64,000 nucleotides of DNA from Mucilaginibacter dorajii (GTDB taxonomy: Bacteria > Bacteroidota > Bacteroidia > Sphingobacteriales > Sphingobacteriaceae): NCBI RefSeq assembly GCF_024808255.1, contig NZ_JANTYS010000030.1, positions 1-64,000 of the forward strand. The letters are read 5' to 3'. Within the stretch, counting starts at the first letter, position 1, and each line of letters begins with the position of its first letter. The notes beneath the pieces are model-generated. The model had not been told where the DNA came from. It worked only from the letters and a program-made list of their open reading frames with translations, and searched no databases. Position numbers and translations under genes: made by a program. Positions 48,799 to 58,223 of this stretch are shown here, in pieces.

Positions 48799-51444
48799 AT
48801 GAAAAAAACCTTTGTAGCAGGCCAGTATATGCGTGGCGCTGCATTTATGTTAGCTGTTTTGGCGGCCTCCTGCGCCACAAAAAAGCAGGCAGCTAATCAA
48901 ACTTTAACACTTAAAACAACCACAGGACCAGGTGGCACTACCGCAACAGCTACTACCGGTGCCCCTAAAAAAGAAGGTATTAAAAAGTTTAGCGATGTAA
49001 TAACCGGCAAGGTTAAAGCCGATAGCGGCCTGTTTAACACTTACAAGGTTGACGGAAAATACTACTATGAAATTCCCGATTCGTTATTGAACCGCGAGAT
49101 GCTGGTAGTAACCCGCTATGTAAAAACACCTACCGGGCTAAAAACTTTCGGACAGCAATACGGCGGCGAAGAACTTAACCAGCAGGTTTGGAAATGGGAA
49201 CGTCATGACAAACAGGTATTCATAAGAGTGCCAAGCTATTCGGTACGCGCCGATAGTACATCAGATATGTACCAGTCTGTTAAAAATTCAAATCTTGACG
49301 CAGTTTTAGCTTCCTTTGATATCAAGGCTTTTAACAAAGATACTACCGGTGTTTTAATTGATGTATCTGATTTTTACAATGGCGATATTGCCGCTATCGG
49401 TTTATCTGATGATGTTAAAAAAGCGTATAAAGTTTCGGGGGTTGATGCTTCCCGGTCTTATATCGACACCATAAAGAGCTTTCCTATTAACCTGGAAGCC
49501 CGTACCCTAAAAACCTATCGCTCGGGCGAGTCGCCTACCGATAACTCCAACGGCGCGGTAACATTTGAATTAAACACTTCCATGCTGTTGCTGCCCAAAA
49601 CGCCAATGAAACCCCGCATCAGCGATGCAAGGGTTGGCTTTTTTGGCCAAAGTCAAACCGATTTTGGTACTGATAAGCAAAAATCGGAAGTTACAGCCTA
49701 TATCCATCGTTGGAAACTGGAGCCCAAAGATCCTGCTGCTTACAGCCGTGGCGAACTGGTTGAACCTAAAAAACAAATTGTATACTACATTGACCCGGCA
49801 ACGCCAAAAAAATGGGTACCATATCTTATTGCCGGTGTAAACGATTGGAACAAAGCTTTTGAAGCAGCCGGTTTTAAAAATGCCATTGTGGGCAAAGTGG
49901 CCCCCACCAAAAAAGAAGACCCCGAGTTTAGTACCGAGGATGCCCGCTACAGCGTTATCCGCTATTTTGCATCAGATGTTGAAAACGCCTATGGCCCGCA
50001 TGTGTCAGATCCACGTACCGGCGAGATCCTGGAAAGCCATGTTGGCTGGTACCATAATGTAATGAGCCTGCTGCGCGATTGGTACCTGATTCAAACCGCG
50101 GCCATAAACCCTGCCGCCCGCAAAGCCCAATTTACCGATGAGCAAATGGGCGAACTGATCCGCTTTGTATCATCACATGAAATTGGCCATACTTTGGGCT
50201 TGCCGCATAACTTTGGCTCAAGCTATGCCTACCCTGTTGATTCACTCCGGTCAAAATCATTTACCGATAAACATGGAACAGCTCCGTCTATCATGGATTA
50301 TGCCCGCTTTAACTACATTGCCCAACCGGGCGACGGTGTTACCCATTTGTACCCGCAAATTGGCGAATATGATCTTTGGTCGGTAAAATGGGGTTATACC
50401 TGGTTCCCCGGCAATAAAACAGCCGCGCAGGAAAAGGAGGCCTTAAATGTATGGACCACCAAAAATGCCGGTAATCCGCTTTACTATTACGGCAGACAAG
50501 GCACTTCAATTGATCCGCGCCTGCAAAACGAGGATTTGGGTGATAATGCCATGAAAGCCAGCACTTACGGCATTGCCAATCTTAAACGTATTTTGCCAAA
50601 TCTTGAAAAATGGACCTATCAAAAAGGTGAGGACTATGATGACGTCAGCGAGTTATATAACGAGGTATTAGGTCAGTACTACCGCTATATGGGCCACGTG
50701 ACCACCAATATCGGCGGCATGAACGAAAACTTTAAAACCTATGATCAAAAAGGCCCGGTTTATGATTTTGTAAACAAAAACCTGCAGCATGATGCTGTCG
50801 ACTTTTTAAACAAACAATTATTTACCACCCCTTACTGGCTTATCGACAAAAATGAGTTGGGTAAATTTGATAACGGTGTTGTAATAAACCGTATCAAAGC
50901 TTTACAGGTATCAATGCTGAGCAATGTATTAACGCCATCAAGACTGGCACGCATGTTTGATAATGAAGCTAAGAACGGCCCGGCGGCCTATACTGTAGCA
51001 CAGTTATTTACCGATTTAAACAGCGGGATAGTAACCGGTGCTAAGCCAGATGTGTTTAAACGCAACCTGCAACGTGCTTATGTTGAAAACCTGAAAGGTT
51101 TGCTTAATACAGATTTCAGCTTTACTTTTCCGGGTGCTACATCGGCGCAGCTGGCATCATATGGGTTAACGCCTATTAACATCCTGCTATCAGACATCAG
51201 GCCGATGGTACGTGCCGAATTGAAAAAGATTGACGCCGCCCTGCCAAAAGGAGGTGATGCTTTAACCTCCGCTCACTTTGCCGATTTGCATTTGCGGATC
51301 AAAGAGGCTTTAAACCCAACCCGCCCTATTGTTAATATTCCGGGTGGAGGCAGCTTCAGAGGTATAGAAGCCCAGGAAATTTTAAAAGAAAACACTGACA
51401 AAGGCTACCTGAACTGCTGGCCTAAAACAAATGTTGATAACTAA
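48799..51444 (+). CDS. Zinc metalloprotease lipoprotein (DUF5117/DUF5118)
   Basis: Large Bacteroidota-type secreted protease, 881 residues. The lipobox is LAASC (about residues 21-25), so it is a surface or periplasmic lipoprotein. The N-terminal DUF5118/DUF5117-like region runs from about 60 to 420, followed by the zinc motif HEIGHTLGLPH (460-470) with downstream SIMDYARFNYIAQPGD (about 496-511, Met-turn). The C-terminal DUF4953-like region completes it. A strong terminator follows. The substrate is unknown. Confidence 0.9.
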   Translation: MKKTFVAGQYMRGAAFMLAVLAASCATKKQAANQTLTLKTTTGPGGTTATATTGAPKKEGIKKFSDVITGKVKADSGLFNTYKVDGKYYYEIPDSLLNREMLVVTRYVKTPTGLKTFGQQYGGEELNQQVWKWERHDKQVFIRVPSYSVRADSTSDMYQSVKNSNLDAVLASFDIKAFNKDTTGVLIDVSDFYNGDIAAIGLSDDVKKAYKVSGVDASRSYIDTIKSFPINLEARTLKTYRSGESPTDNSNGAVTFELNTSMLLLPKTPMKPRISDARVGFFGQSQTDFGTDKQKSEVTAYIHRWKLEPKDPAAYSRGELVEPKKQIVYYIDPATPKKWVPYLIAGVNDWNKAFEAAGFKNAIVGKVAPTKKEDPEFSTEDARYSVIRYFASDVENAYGPHVSDPRTGEILESHVGWYHNVMSLLRDWYLIQTAAINPAARKAQFTDEQMGELIRFVSSHEIGHTLGLPHNFGSSYAYPVDSLRSKSFTDKHGTAPSIMDYARFNYIAQPGDGVTHLYPQIGEYDLWSVKWGYTWFPGNKTAAQEKEALNVWTTKNAGNPLYYYGRQGTSIDPRLQNEDLGDNAMKASTYGIANLKRILPNLEKWTYQKGEDYDDVSELYNEVLGQYYRYMGHVTTNIGGMNENFKTYDQKGPVYDFVNKNLQHDAVDFLNKQLFTTPYWLIDKNELGKFDNGVVINRIKALQVSMLSNVLTPSRLARMFDNEAKNGPAAYTVAQLFTDLNSGIVTGAKPDVFKRNLQRAYVENLKGLLNTDFSFTFPGATSAQLASYGLTPINILLSDIRPMVRAELKKIDAALPKGGDALTSAHFADLHLRIKEALNPTRPIVNIPGGGSFRGIEAQEILKENTDKGYLNCWPKTNVDN

Positions 51445-51472
51445 TTTATAGCAACAATAAAAATTTCTGCGT

Positions 51473-51507
51473 AAAAAAACCTGCTTAGTGATAAGCAGGT
51501 TTTTTAT
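51473..51507 (+). terminator. Terminator after the metalloprotease gene
   Basis: AACCTGCTT and AAGCAGGTT form a 9-base stem, preceded by an A-run and followed by six T; rho-independent type. Confidence 0.88.
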
Positions 51508-51579
51508 TTATATAAGGTACGGTAACGCGCTCAGGATAGCTATTTAATTATGCCAATTACATCAGCAATTAAAGGGCAA

Positions 51580-51852
51580 TTATTTAAGCTGGCTGATATT
51601 TTCAAAAAACGCGACCTGCAGATCAAGTAACGACTTTACATTTATTTTTTCGCCATAGGCATCAAAACAAAGAAAGGTTGACCTCTCCGGATGGTTTCTG
51701 CGGGCTTTTTCAAAAAAATTGAAGGTTTCAAAAAAGTAATGGTTAATTGTAACATTACTTTTACCATTTGTTTGCGAGGCATTAAGCCTAAAGCCGATAG
51801 CATCTATCCATCGGTGCACTTTGGTGTGTAGATTATTGCTGATGTTGTTCAT
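51580..51852 (-). CDS. Small unrecognised protein
   Basis: 90 residues, cytosolic, with aromatic-rich FFETFNFFEKARRNHPE (about 41-57) and an ending LLDLQVAFFENISQLK. No motif, signal or family recognised. The frame is clean and its codon use resembles its neighbours, but support for translation is only moderate. It is convergent with the metalloprotease gene and divergent from the collagen-like lipoprotein gene. Confidence 0.5.
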   Translation of the reverse strand: MNNISNNLHTKVHRWIDAIGFRLNASQTNGKSNVTINHYFFETFNFFEKARRNHPERSTFLCFDAYGEKINVKSLLDLQVAFFENISQLK

Positions 51853-52055
51853 AGGTTAAAATGTTTTTAAGTATAACGAAAAGGTTGGACATTTTGTTAT
51901 GCTGTTCTTTTAACATTTGTTTAATAATATATTGACAACACAATAGCTAAAATCGCCTCGATACCTAAAAACTACAATTGTATCAACATTTCGTGAAACT
52001 AATTTTCCACATATCCGTATTAAGACGCACTATAATATTACTAAATCATATCTAT

Positions 52056-52874
52056 ATGAGAAGACTACGACTTTTAATACCCGTTTTATTGATTTGCATG
52101 ATAAGCGCTAACTCGTGCAAAAAAGATAAAACACCCGGACCAACCGGTGCTACCGGTGCAGATGGAGCACAGGGGCCAAAAGGAGATACTGGTGCTACAG
52201 GAGCACAGGGGCCACAGGGAGCAACAACAGGCATACCGGGCCCAACGGGAGCAACTGGTGCCACCGGCGCTACCGGCCCGCAAGGACCAATTGGCGCTAC
52301 CGGCCCGCAAGGAGCAAACGGTGCTACGGGGGCAACTGGTGCTACAGGAGCAACCGGTGCTACGGGAGCAACCGGTGCGCAAGGCCCGGCCGGCCCACAA
52401 GGCCCTATTGGAGCAACCGGTGCTACAGGAGCAACCGGCGCTACTGGTGCTACAGGGGCAACTGGTGCTACGGGAGCAACTGGTCCGCAAGGCCCTACCG
52501 GTGCAGATGGCTCTGTTAATATCAAAAGCTATATCCTTTTAAATAAGACAGTTAATAGTACCGCAACTGGTATTTTACTTAACGTTCCAGCCATTACTCA
52601 GCAAATTGTTAATAGTGGGCTTGTTTTAGCATACGTTAGGGTATCTGGTACTTCTACATTTGCTTCATTACCTTATGTTGTTACAACTAACGCTATATAT
52701 CAATCTGATGTTGGTGTTGGTTATGTGCGTATAACGGCAAACTTCAATTCGCCAAACTATGATTTCAAGGTAATTGTAATACCAGGCGGTTCTGTTACCA
52801 CGTTGCAGGTTACCCATCCTGGCCTTAATTTAAAGAACTATAATGAAGTAGCTTCGGCATTAAACCTGAATTAA
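52056..52874 (+). CDS. Collagen-like triplet-repeat lipoprotein
   Basis: 272 residues from the ATG at 52056 (MRRLRLLIPV); an ATG at 51978 would add 26 residues and bury the signal. The lipobox is SANSC (Cys at about residue 19-20). Residues about 25-155 are Gly-X-Y triplets, mostly GAT with GPQ and GPT, broken once at GATTGIPGP. About 115 residues of beta-rich globular domain follow, possibly a trimerisation head. The product is probably a triple-helical surface stalk. A terminator follows. Confidence 0.85.
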   Translation: MRRLRLLIPVLLICMISANSCKKDKTPGPTGATGADGAQGPKGDTGATGAQGPQGATTGIPGPTGATGATGATGPQGPIGATGPQGANGATGATGATGATGATGATGAQGPAGPQGPIGATGATGATGATGATGATGATGATGPQGPTGADGSVNIKSYILLNKTVNSTATGILLNVPAITQQIVNSGLVLAYVRVSGTSTFASLPYVVTTNAIYQSDVGVGYVRITANFNSPNYDFKVIVIPGGSVTTLQVTHPGLNLKNYNEVASALNLN

Positions 52875-52896
52875 CTTAAGTACTGATCTCATAAAC

Positions 52897-52928
52897 AGCA
52901 AAAAGCCGGCATTGTCCGGCTTTTGCTA
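52897..52928. terminator. Terminator after the collagen-like gene
   Basis: AGCAAAAAGCCGG and CCGGCTTTTGCT form a long stem with a five-base loop. The T-run within the 3' arm supports a rho-independent stop in the plus direction. Confidence 0.75.
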
Positions 52929-53085
52929 TATATAAATGTAACAATACTATGATTGATAGGCCTTTAATAGGCGTATGTGTAACAATTATATGTTTATTAT
53001 TCAATAAGCCCTTTATATGTTGAACATTTGTACTTTAATTGTGTCTTTAATTAAAAATGAAAACACCGTAAGCTGAACATATATC

Positions 53086-55995
53086 ATGAAATCCTTTTTA
53101 CTCATAGTAAGTATTACTTTTTTAAGCATCCTTGGCGCACACGCGCAAACAGCCCGCGATATTAGCGGGATTATTGCCGATACTACCAAACTAAGTTTAC
53201 CCGGCAGCAGCATCAAACTGATAAGTAATACCGGCGATAGTACTTTAACCATTGCCGATGCTAATGGCAAATTCACCTTTAGCGGTGTTAAAGGCAAAAC
53301 AATAACACTTACCATATCATCTATAGGTTTTATAGGTATCAAAAAACATTTTTCGCTTGAAGATAACAGCAAACCGGTTGACCTGGGGGTGATCATTTTA
53401 AAAGCCGAAACTAACATGCTTAACCAGGTTAATATTGTTGGTGCGGCAAACCCTATTACCCTTAAGGAGGATACCGTAGTTTATAATGCGGCGGCTTACA
53501 AAGTACGGGAAAATGCCCCTACCGAAGACCTGATCAAAAAATTACCAGGTGTTGATGTTGACGTAAATGGCAACATTACAACCCAGGGCAAGCAGGTTAC
53601 CAAAGTGCGTATAAACGGTAAAGATTATATGGGTGGCGACGTGCAAAGCGCCACCAAAAACCTGCCCGCCGATATCATTGAAAATATACAGATGATTGAT
53701 GACTATGGCGACCAGGCAAACCTTACCGGCGTAAAAACCGGCGAGCCCGAAAAGATCATGAACATTACCATCCGCAAGGATAAAAACTATGGCTATACCG
53801 CGCAGGCTACCGCCGGCGACGGGCGTGATGCTTTACCCGCAAAAGACGGAGTACCCAACGATAACCGTTACATTGGTTCATTAAACGTTTTTAATTTTCA
53901 CGGCGATCAGCAAATTGCTTTGCAGGGCAGTATTAACAATACTAACGTAAACACATTTTCATTCGGCAGCACCAGTACTGGCGGTGGTTTTGGTGGCGGC
54001 GGCGGTCGTGGCAATGCAGGCCGTGGTGGTAACAATAGCGGTAGCTTAATAACCGCAGCCAATGGTATTACCGATGCAAAATCTATCGGTTTAAACTTCC
54101 GCGATCAGTGGGGCAAAGCATTATCGGTATATGGCAGCTATAGCTTTGCAGATAATACCACCAATACTACCAACAACATCTTTCAGCAAAATACATCGTC
54201 GCAAAACCCGAGCAACCAGACGCAGTTGAGCCAGGAAAAAGATAACAAGGTAAACCACCGGATTAACTGGAACATGGAATACAAGCCCGATACCGTTAAC
54301 TACTTAAAAGTAACACCTACTTTTTCTTATGCAGGTACCAGCACAAACGAAGCTGATAATGTAAGTCTTACCCAAAAAGAAACGGTAACATCGGCCTATA
54401 ATTCTATTACCAACGGTAATTCTCAATCGCCTACTTATGGTATTACAGCTTTGTTTAACCATAGGTTTGGTGGCAGGCGTAACCTGAGTATTTTGGCTAC
54501 TGCCAGCTCGGCACCAACCTCGGCTTATCAAAACCCTATATATGATTATACCGCAGGCACACCGCCTGCACCAGAGAACCAGGTAATTTATACTTACAGC
54601 CGTACCAATAGTTATGGCACAAATGTATCATACCTTAACCCCTTGGGCAAGCGTTCCTATCTGGAGCTTAACTATGCCTTTAATCACTCTATTACTGTAA
54701 ATAATAAAGAGACTGATACTTTAAGCAATGCCAATACTTATAACAAGTATGATTTGTTAAGCAATCAATACAACTATACATTTACCACCAATAAAATCGG
54801 TTTAAACTATCGTTTTATCGAGAAAAAATATAACTACACTTTAGGCTTAGGAGTACAGCCGTCCGTGTTAGACGGAAACTCGCTGGTAACCGGTGTACAA
54901 ACACATAAAACCACATTTAACTATATTCCTACAGCCCGTTTTATTTATAACTATTCGCGCAGTAAATCATTCAGCATAAACTATAACGGATCAAACGCGG
55001 CACCAAGCTTTAGCCAGCTGCAACCTGTTGTCGATCTGTCAAACGCGCTATATCCGGTTCAGGGTAACCCTAACCTGAATCCCGCGTTTACCAACAACGT
55101 ATCTATCAGGTATAACAACTTTAGTTTTGCTACCGGTAACGTATTTTTTGCCAACTTTACTTATCAAAATGTATCAAACCAGGTAGTAACCAATACCATT
55201 ACCTCAAATACATCAAACAGGATCCTTACCCAGTATTTAAACGCTAATGGCTTTTACAGCTTTACAGGCAGGGTAACTTATGCGAAGCCTTGGGCCGAAA
55301 GGAAATACACCCTTTCATTAAATGGTACAGCGCAGTATAATAACAATGTGGGTTATTTAACCAATATCAACGGCGATCCGCTTGCAGCTACTGCAGATGA
55401 AATAACCGCTGCCGAGCAAAAGAACCTTGCTAAAAATCTTGTGCTGACACCAGAAGTTCGTTTCAGAGTTGATTTGCCTAACATTATTGATGCGCAATTG
55501 TTAACCAACTACAATATCAACAGAACCAGCAACTCCGTACAAAACGATTTCAACAATTCAATAACTAACATCAGGACATGGAATGTTGGCTTAAATGGTA
55601 AAAACTATTTTGGCGATTGGGTATTTAGCTATGACTTTACCAAGGCTACTAACTATGGTTATGCATCAAATATTAAAGTAACCAACCCTAACATTTTAAA
55701 CCTGTATGTTGAGCGTCGTTTTCTGAAAAACAAGGTGGCAACTATCCGCCTTTCGGGCTTCGATTTGTTTAACCAAAATACAGGCTATTCATCAACTACT
55801 ACGGCCAGCTCAATTACACAATCAAGTGTGAACAGGCTTGCCCGTTATTACCTGCTGACCTTTACCCTACGCCTGCAAAAATTTGCCGGCAAAGCGCCAA
55901 CACAGGATATTCGTAATGGCGACAGGCAAAGAGGTGGCCCAGGGGGCGGCGGTCCGGGCGGTGGCGGTCCAGGCGGTCCGGGTGGCATACAATAA
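53086..55995 (+). CDS. TonB-dependent outer-membrane receptor
   Basis: 969-residue outer-membrane protein of the Bacteroidota barrel type. A signal peptide ends about AHAQ (residue 21). A carboxypeptidase-regulatory-like domain follows (about 25-105). The plug (about 120-230) holds LIKKLPGVDVDVNGNITTQG and AKNLPADIIENIQMIDDYG. The barrel (about 235-945) includes a Gly-rich insertion (STGGGFGGGGGRGN) at about 300. The tail is Gly/Pro-rich (GGPGGGGPGG). No SusD-type lipoprotein is adjacent, so the cargo is unknown; iron chelate or peptide are possible. Confidence 0.88.
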   Translation: MKSFLLIVSITFLSILGAHAQTARDISGIIADTTKLSLPGSSIKLISNTGDSTLTIADANGKFTFSGVKGKTITLTISSIGFIGIKKHFSLEDNSKPVDLGVIILKAETNMLNQVNIVGAANPITLKEDTVVYNAAAYKVRENAPTEDLIKKLPGVDVDVNGNITTQGKQVTKVRINGKDYMGGDVQSATKNLPADIIENIQMIDDYGDQANLTGVKTGEPEKIMNITIRKDKNYGYTAQATAGDGRDALPAKDGVPNDNRYIGSLNVFNFHGDQQIALQGSINNTNVNTFSFGSTSTGGGFGGGGGRGNAGRGGNNSGSLITAANGITDAKSIGLNFRDQWGKALSVYGSYSFADNTTNTTNNIFQQNTSSQNPSNQTQLSQEKDNKVNHRINWNMEYKPDTVNYLKVTPTFSYAGTSTNEADNVSLTQKETVTSAYNSITNGNSQSPTYGITALFNHRFGGRRNLSILATASSAPTSAYQNPIYDYTAGTPPAPENQVIYTYSRTNSYGTNVSYLNPLGKRSYLELNYAFNHSITVNNKETDTLSNANTYNKYDLLSNQYNYTFTTNKIGLNYRFIEKKYNYTLGLGVQPSVLDGNSLVTGVQTHKTTFNYIPTARFIYNYSRSKSFSINYNGSNAAPSFSQLQPVVDLSNALYPVQGNPNLNPAFTNNVSIRYNNFSFATGNVFFANFTYQNVSNQVVTNTITSNTSNRILTQYLNANGFYSFTGRVTYAKPWAERKYTLSLNGTAQYNNNVGYLTNINGDPLAATADEITAAEQKNLAKNLVLTPEVRFRVDLPNIIDAQLLTNYNINRTSNSVQNDFNNSITNIRTWNVGLNGKNYFGDWVFSYDFTKATNYGYASNIKVTNPNILNLYVERRFLKNKVATIRLSGFDLFNQNTGYSSTTTASSITQSSVNRLARYYLLTFTLRLQKFAGKAPTQDIRNGDRQRGGPGGGGPGGGGPGGPGGIQ

Positions 55996-56004
55996 GACCC
56001 TTAT

Positions 56005-56045
56005 AACAAAAAGACCTCATCTTTACCGGATGAGGTCTTTTTGTT
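56005..56045. terminator. Terminator after the TonB receptor gene
   Basis: AACAAAAAGACCTCAT and ATGAGGTCTTTTTGTT form a perfect 16-base stem around CTTTACCGG; usable in both directions. Confidence 0.88.
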
Positions 56046-56103
56046 TGAAAAAATATTTTAAAAGTACCTGTAGGCACATAACCACGCTTATAGCTTTCAA
56101 CTC

Positions 56104-56478
56104 TTACCCCGTTACCAGCACTTTGTTAATCACGCGTTCCAGCTCTTCCAGGTCAAACGGTTTGGCAAGAAAGGTTTGTGCGCCGGCGTGATTAGCCAAA
56201 ATCTGGATATCGCTGTTGGCCGAGAAATAAATTACCGGAATATCTTTAAGTGCCTCTGTTTTTTTTAGCGTTTGAGTGGCTATGATGCCGCCTGCATCAG
56301 GTATCCAATTATCCATGAGTATAACATCTGGCAAAATGCCGGATACTTTTTCGGTTATATTATTGCAGTCTGTGAAGGTATGCACCTCCCAGCCTTGCTC
56401 CTCTAAAATATAACTGCAGATAGAAAGGATGTCTTCGTCATCATCAAATATGATGATCTTTTTGTTGGAATCTTTCAT
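56104..56478 (-). CDS. Single-domain response regulator
   Basis: About 124 residues from Met at 56478 (MKDSNKKIIIF); an upstream ATG at 56523 would add 15 hydrophobic residues unlike the family. It is a receiver domain only: acidic cluster DDDED near the start, phospho-acceptor Asp in VILMDNWIP, and Lys in FLAKPFDLEEL. There is no output domain. Orphan in position; no kinase is next to it. It may feed a phosphorelay or a hybrid kinase elsewhere. Confidence 0.88.
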   Translation of the reverse strand: MKDSNKKIIIFDDDEDILSICSYILEEQGWEVHTFTDCNNITEKVSGILPDVILMDNWIPDAGGIIATQTLKKTEALKDIPVIYFSANSDIQILANHAGAQTFLAKPFDLEELERVINKVLVTG

Positions 56479-56752
56479 TAAGATAGTGCAAGTGAAAATA
56501 AAACAAGTTTTTAATAAAAACAAATAATTTTAGTTCTAATTAAATGATGCTTGTGGTTCACTTATAAAGTAAGCCCTTCAAATCCACTACTCCGCATTTT
56601 TTTAAATCATCATCCCGTGCAATAGCATAGCTTTGTGTACTAAATACACGTAAATTATCGGTTACTTAACCATTTACCTGTTTTTAATCCCAAAAACAAT
56701 AATAAATTTACTCAACCAATTATTCACAATATCTTCAAAAATCTAATCTATA

Positions 56753-58192
56753 ATGCGCAACCATTTTAATATCAATGCGATGAATAAATATGCCGGGTTG
56801 TTTTTATCGGCAGCAGCGCTACTGGGTTCAACAACCATAGCATCGGCACAAAAAGCCGAAAGCGCAAACTTGTGGCTTACAAAGGCCGATAGATCGGCTC
56901 TGTTTCAGAAGCAGACGGACGTTTTGCCGTTTAAGGCCGATGGTAAAACCGCCGACCTTACCATTGCGGTTAACGATAAAGAAACTTACCAGCCTATTGA
57001 CGGATTTGGTTTCGCGCTTACAGGTGGCAGTGCCATGCACATCATCCGTATGAGCGCCGATAGCAGGGCGGCATTACTTAAAAATCTTTTCGCCACCAGC
57101 GATAATAACATCGGAGTAAGTTATCTGAGGTTGAGTATCGGCTCATCAGATCTTAACGAGAAAGTTTTCTCCTATGATGATATGCCGGCCGGGCAAACCG
57201 ATCCTACCTTAAAACACTTTGACCTTGGGCCAGATAAGCAGGATGTGATCCCGGTGATGAAGCAGATTTTGGCTATTAACCCGGCTATTAAAATATTAGG
57301 ATCGCCGTGGTCGCCGCCGGCCTGGATGAAAACTAATGAGGATACCCGCGGTGGCAGATTGAAGCCTGAGTACTGGGGAACTTACGCCGAATACCTGGTA
57401 AAATACATACAAGGGATGAAAGCGCATGGCATTAATATAGATGCGATAACTATTCAGAACGAGCCCTTACACCCCGGTAATAACCCCAGCCTATTGTTAG
57501 TTGCGCCCGATGAAGGCTCATTTATCAAGAACAACTTAGGCCCGGCGTTTAAAGCTGCTGGCATCAAAACCAAAATAATCTTGTACGATCATAATGCCGA
57601 CAGGCCCGATTATCCAATCTCGATATTAAACGACCCAGCGGCGCGCAAATACATCGATGGTTCGGGCTTTCACCTGTATGGCGGCAATATAGAGGCCTTA
57701 AGCGATGTGCACAATGCCCATCCCGATAAGAACATCTATTTTACCGAACAAATGGTTGTGGAGCCGGAAAATCAGGCTACCATCAATATCATTAACCCGG
57801 TTAAACGCCTTATTATCGGGGCCACCCGCAACTGGAGCCGCAACGTGCTGGAATGGAACCTGGCCGCCGATCCGGAATATAGGCCCTATACCGATAGAGG
57901 CGGATGTCCGTCATGCCAGGGCGCTGTTACCATTGATAAAAATGAGGTAAAGAAAAACATTGCCTACTACTCAATTGCGCATGCATCCAAATTTGTGCGC
58001 CCGGGTTCGGTGCGGGTTGCATCTAATAATTTAGATAAACTGCCTAACGTTGCCTTTAAAACGCCCGATGGTAAAAAGGTATTAATAGTAGCCAATACCG
58101 GGAACGCGGCGCTTGATTTTAATATCAAATACCAGGGCAAAACGCTTGCCGCGCATTTAGACCAGGGTTCTGTAGGTACTTACATCTGGTAG
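56753..58192 (+). CDS. GH30 glycosidase (beta-1,6-glucanase-like)
   Basis: Secreted retaining glycosidase of 479 residues; a signal peptide ends about ASA/Q (31-33). If translation starts at the second ATG (MNKYAGLF, 56780), numbering drops by nine. The barrel has SYLRLSIGSSD (about 123-133), acid/base Glu237 in IQNEPLH and nucleophile Glu332 in YFTEQMV, and a small beta-sandwich at the C-terminus (about 415-479). Beta-1,6-glucan or glucosyl substrates are typical of this subgroup. It is 31 bases upstream of a GH5 gene, so a glucan-degrading pair is likely. Confidence 0.9.
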   Translation: MRNHFNINAMNKYAGLFLSAAALLGSTTIASAQKAESANLWLTKADRSALFQKQTDVLPFKADGKTADLTIAVNDKETYQPIDGFGFALTGGSAMHIIRMSADSRAALLKNLFATSDNNIGVSYLRLSIGSSDLNEKVFSYDDMPAGQTDPTLKHFDLGPDKQDVIPVMKQILAINPAIKILGSPWSPPAWMKTNEDTRGGRLKPEYWGTYAEYLVKYIQGMKAHGINIDAITIQNEPLHPGNNPSLLLVAPDEGSFIKNNLGPAFKAAGIKTKIILYDHNADRPDYPISILNDPAARKYIDGSGFHLYGGNIEALSDVHNAHPDKNIYFTEQMVVEPENQATINIINPVKRLIIGATRNWSRNVLEWNLAADPEYRPYTDRGGCPSCQGAVTIDKNEVKKNIAYYSIAHASKFVRPGSVRVASNNLDKLPNVAFKTPDGKKVLIVANTGNAALDFNIKYQGKTLAAHLDQGSVGTYIW

Positions 58193-58223
58193 TTTAAATT
58201 GTATATCTCAAATTAAAAAGATC

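Noticed and set aside
52052..52525. Long minus-strand open frames opposite the collagen-like gene (Pro-Val-Ala repeats)
   Set aside because: They are the mirror image of the Gly-X-Y repeat DNA; no start context and no independent support.
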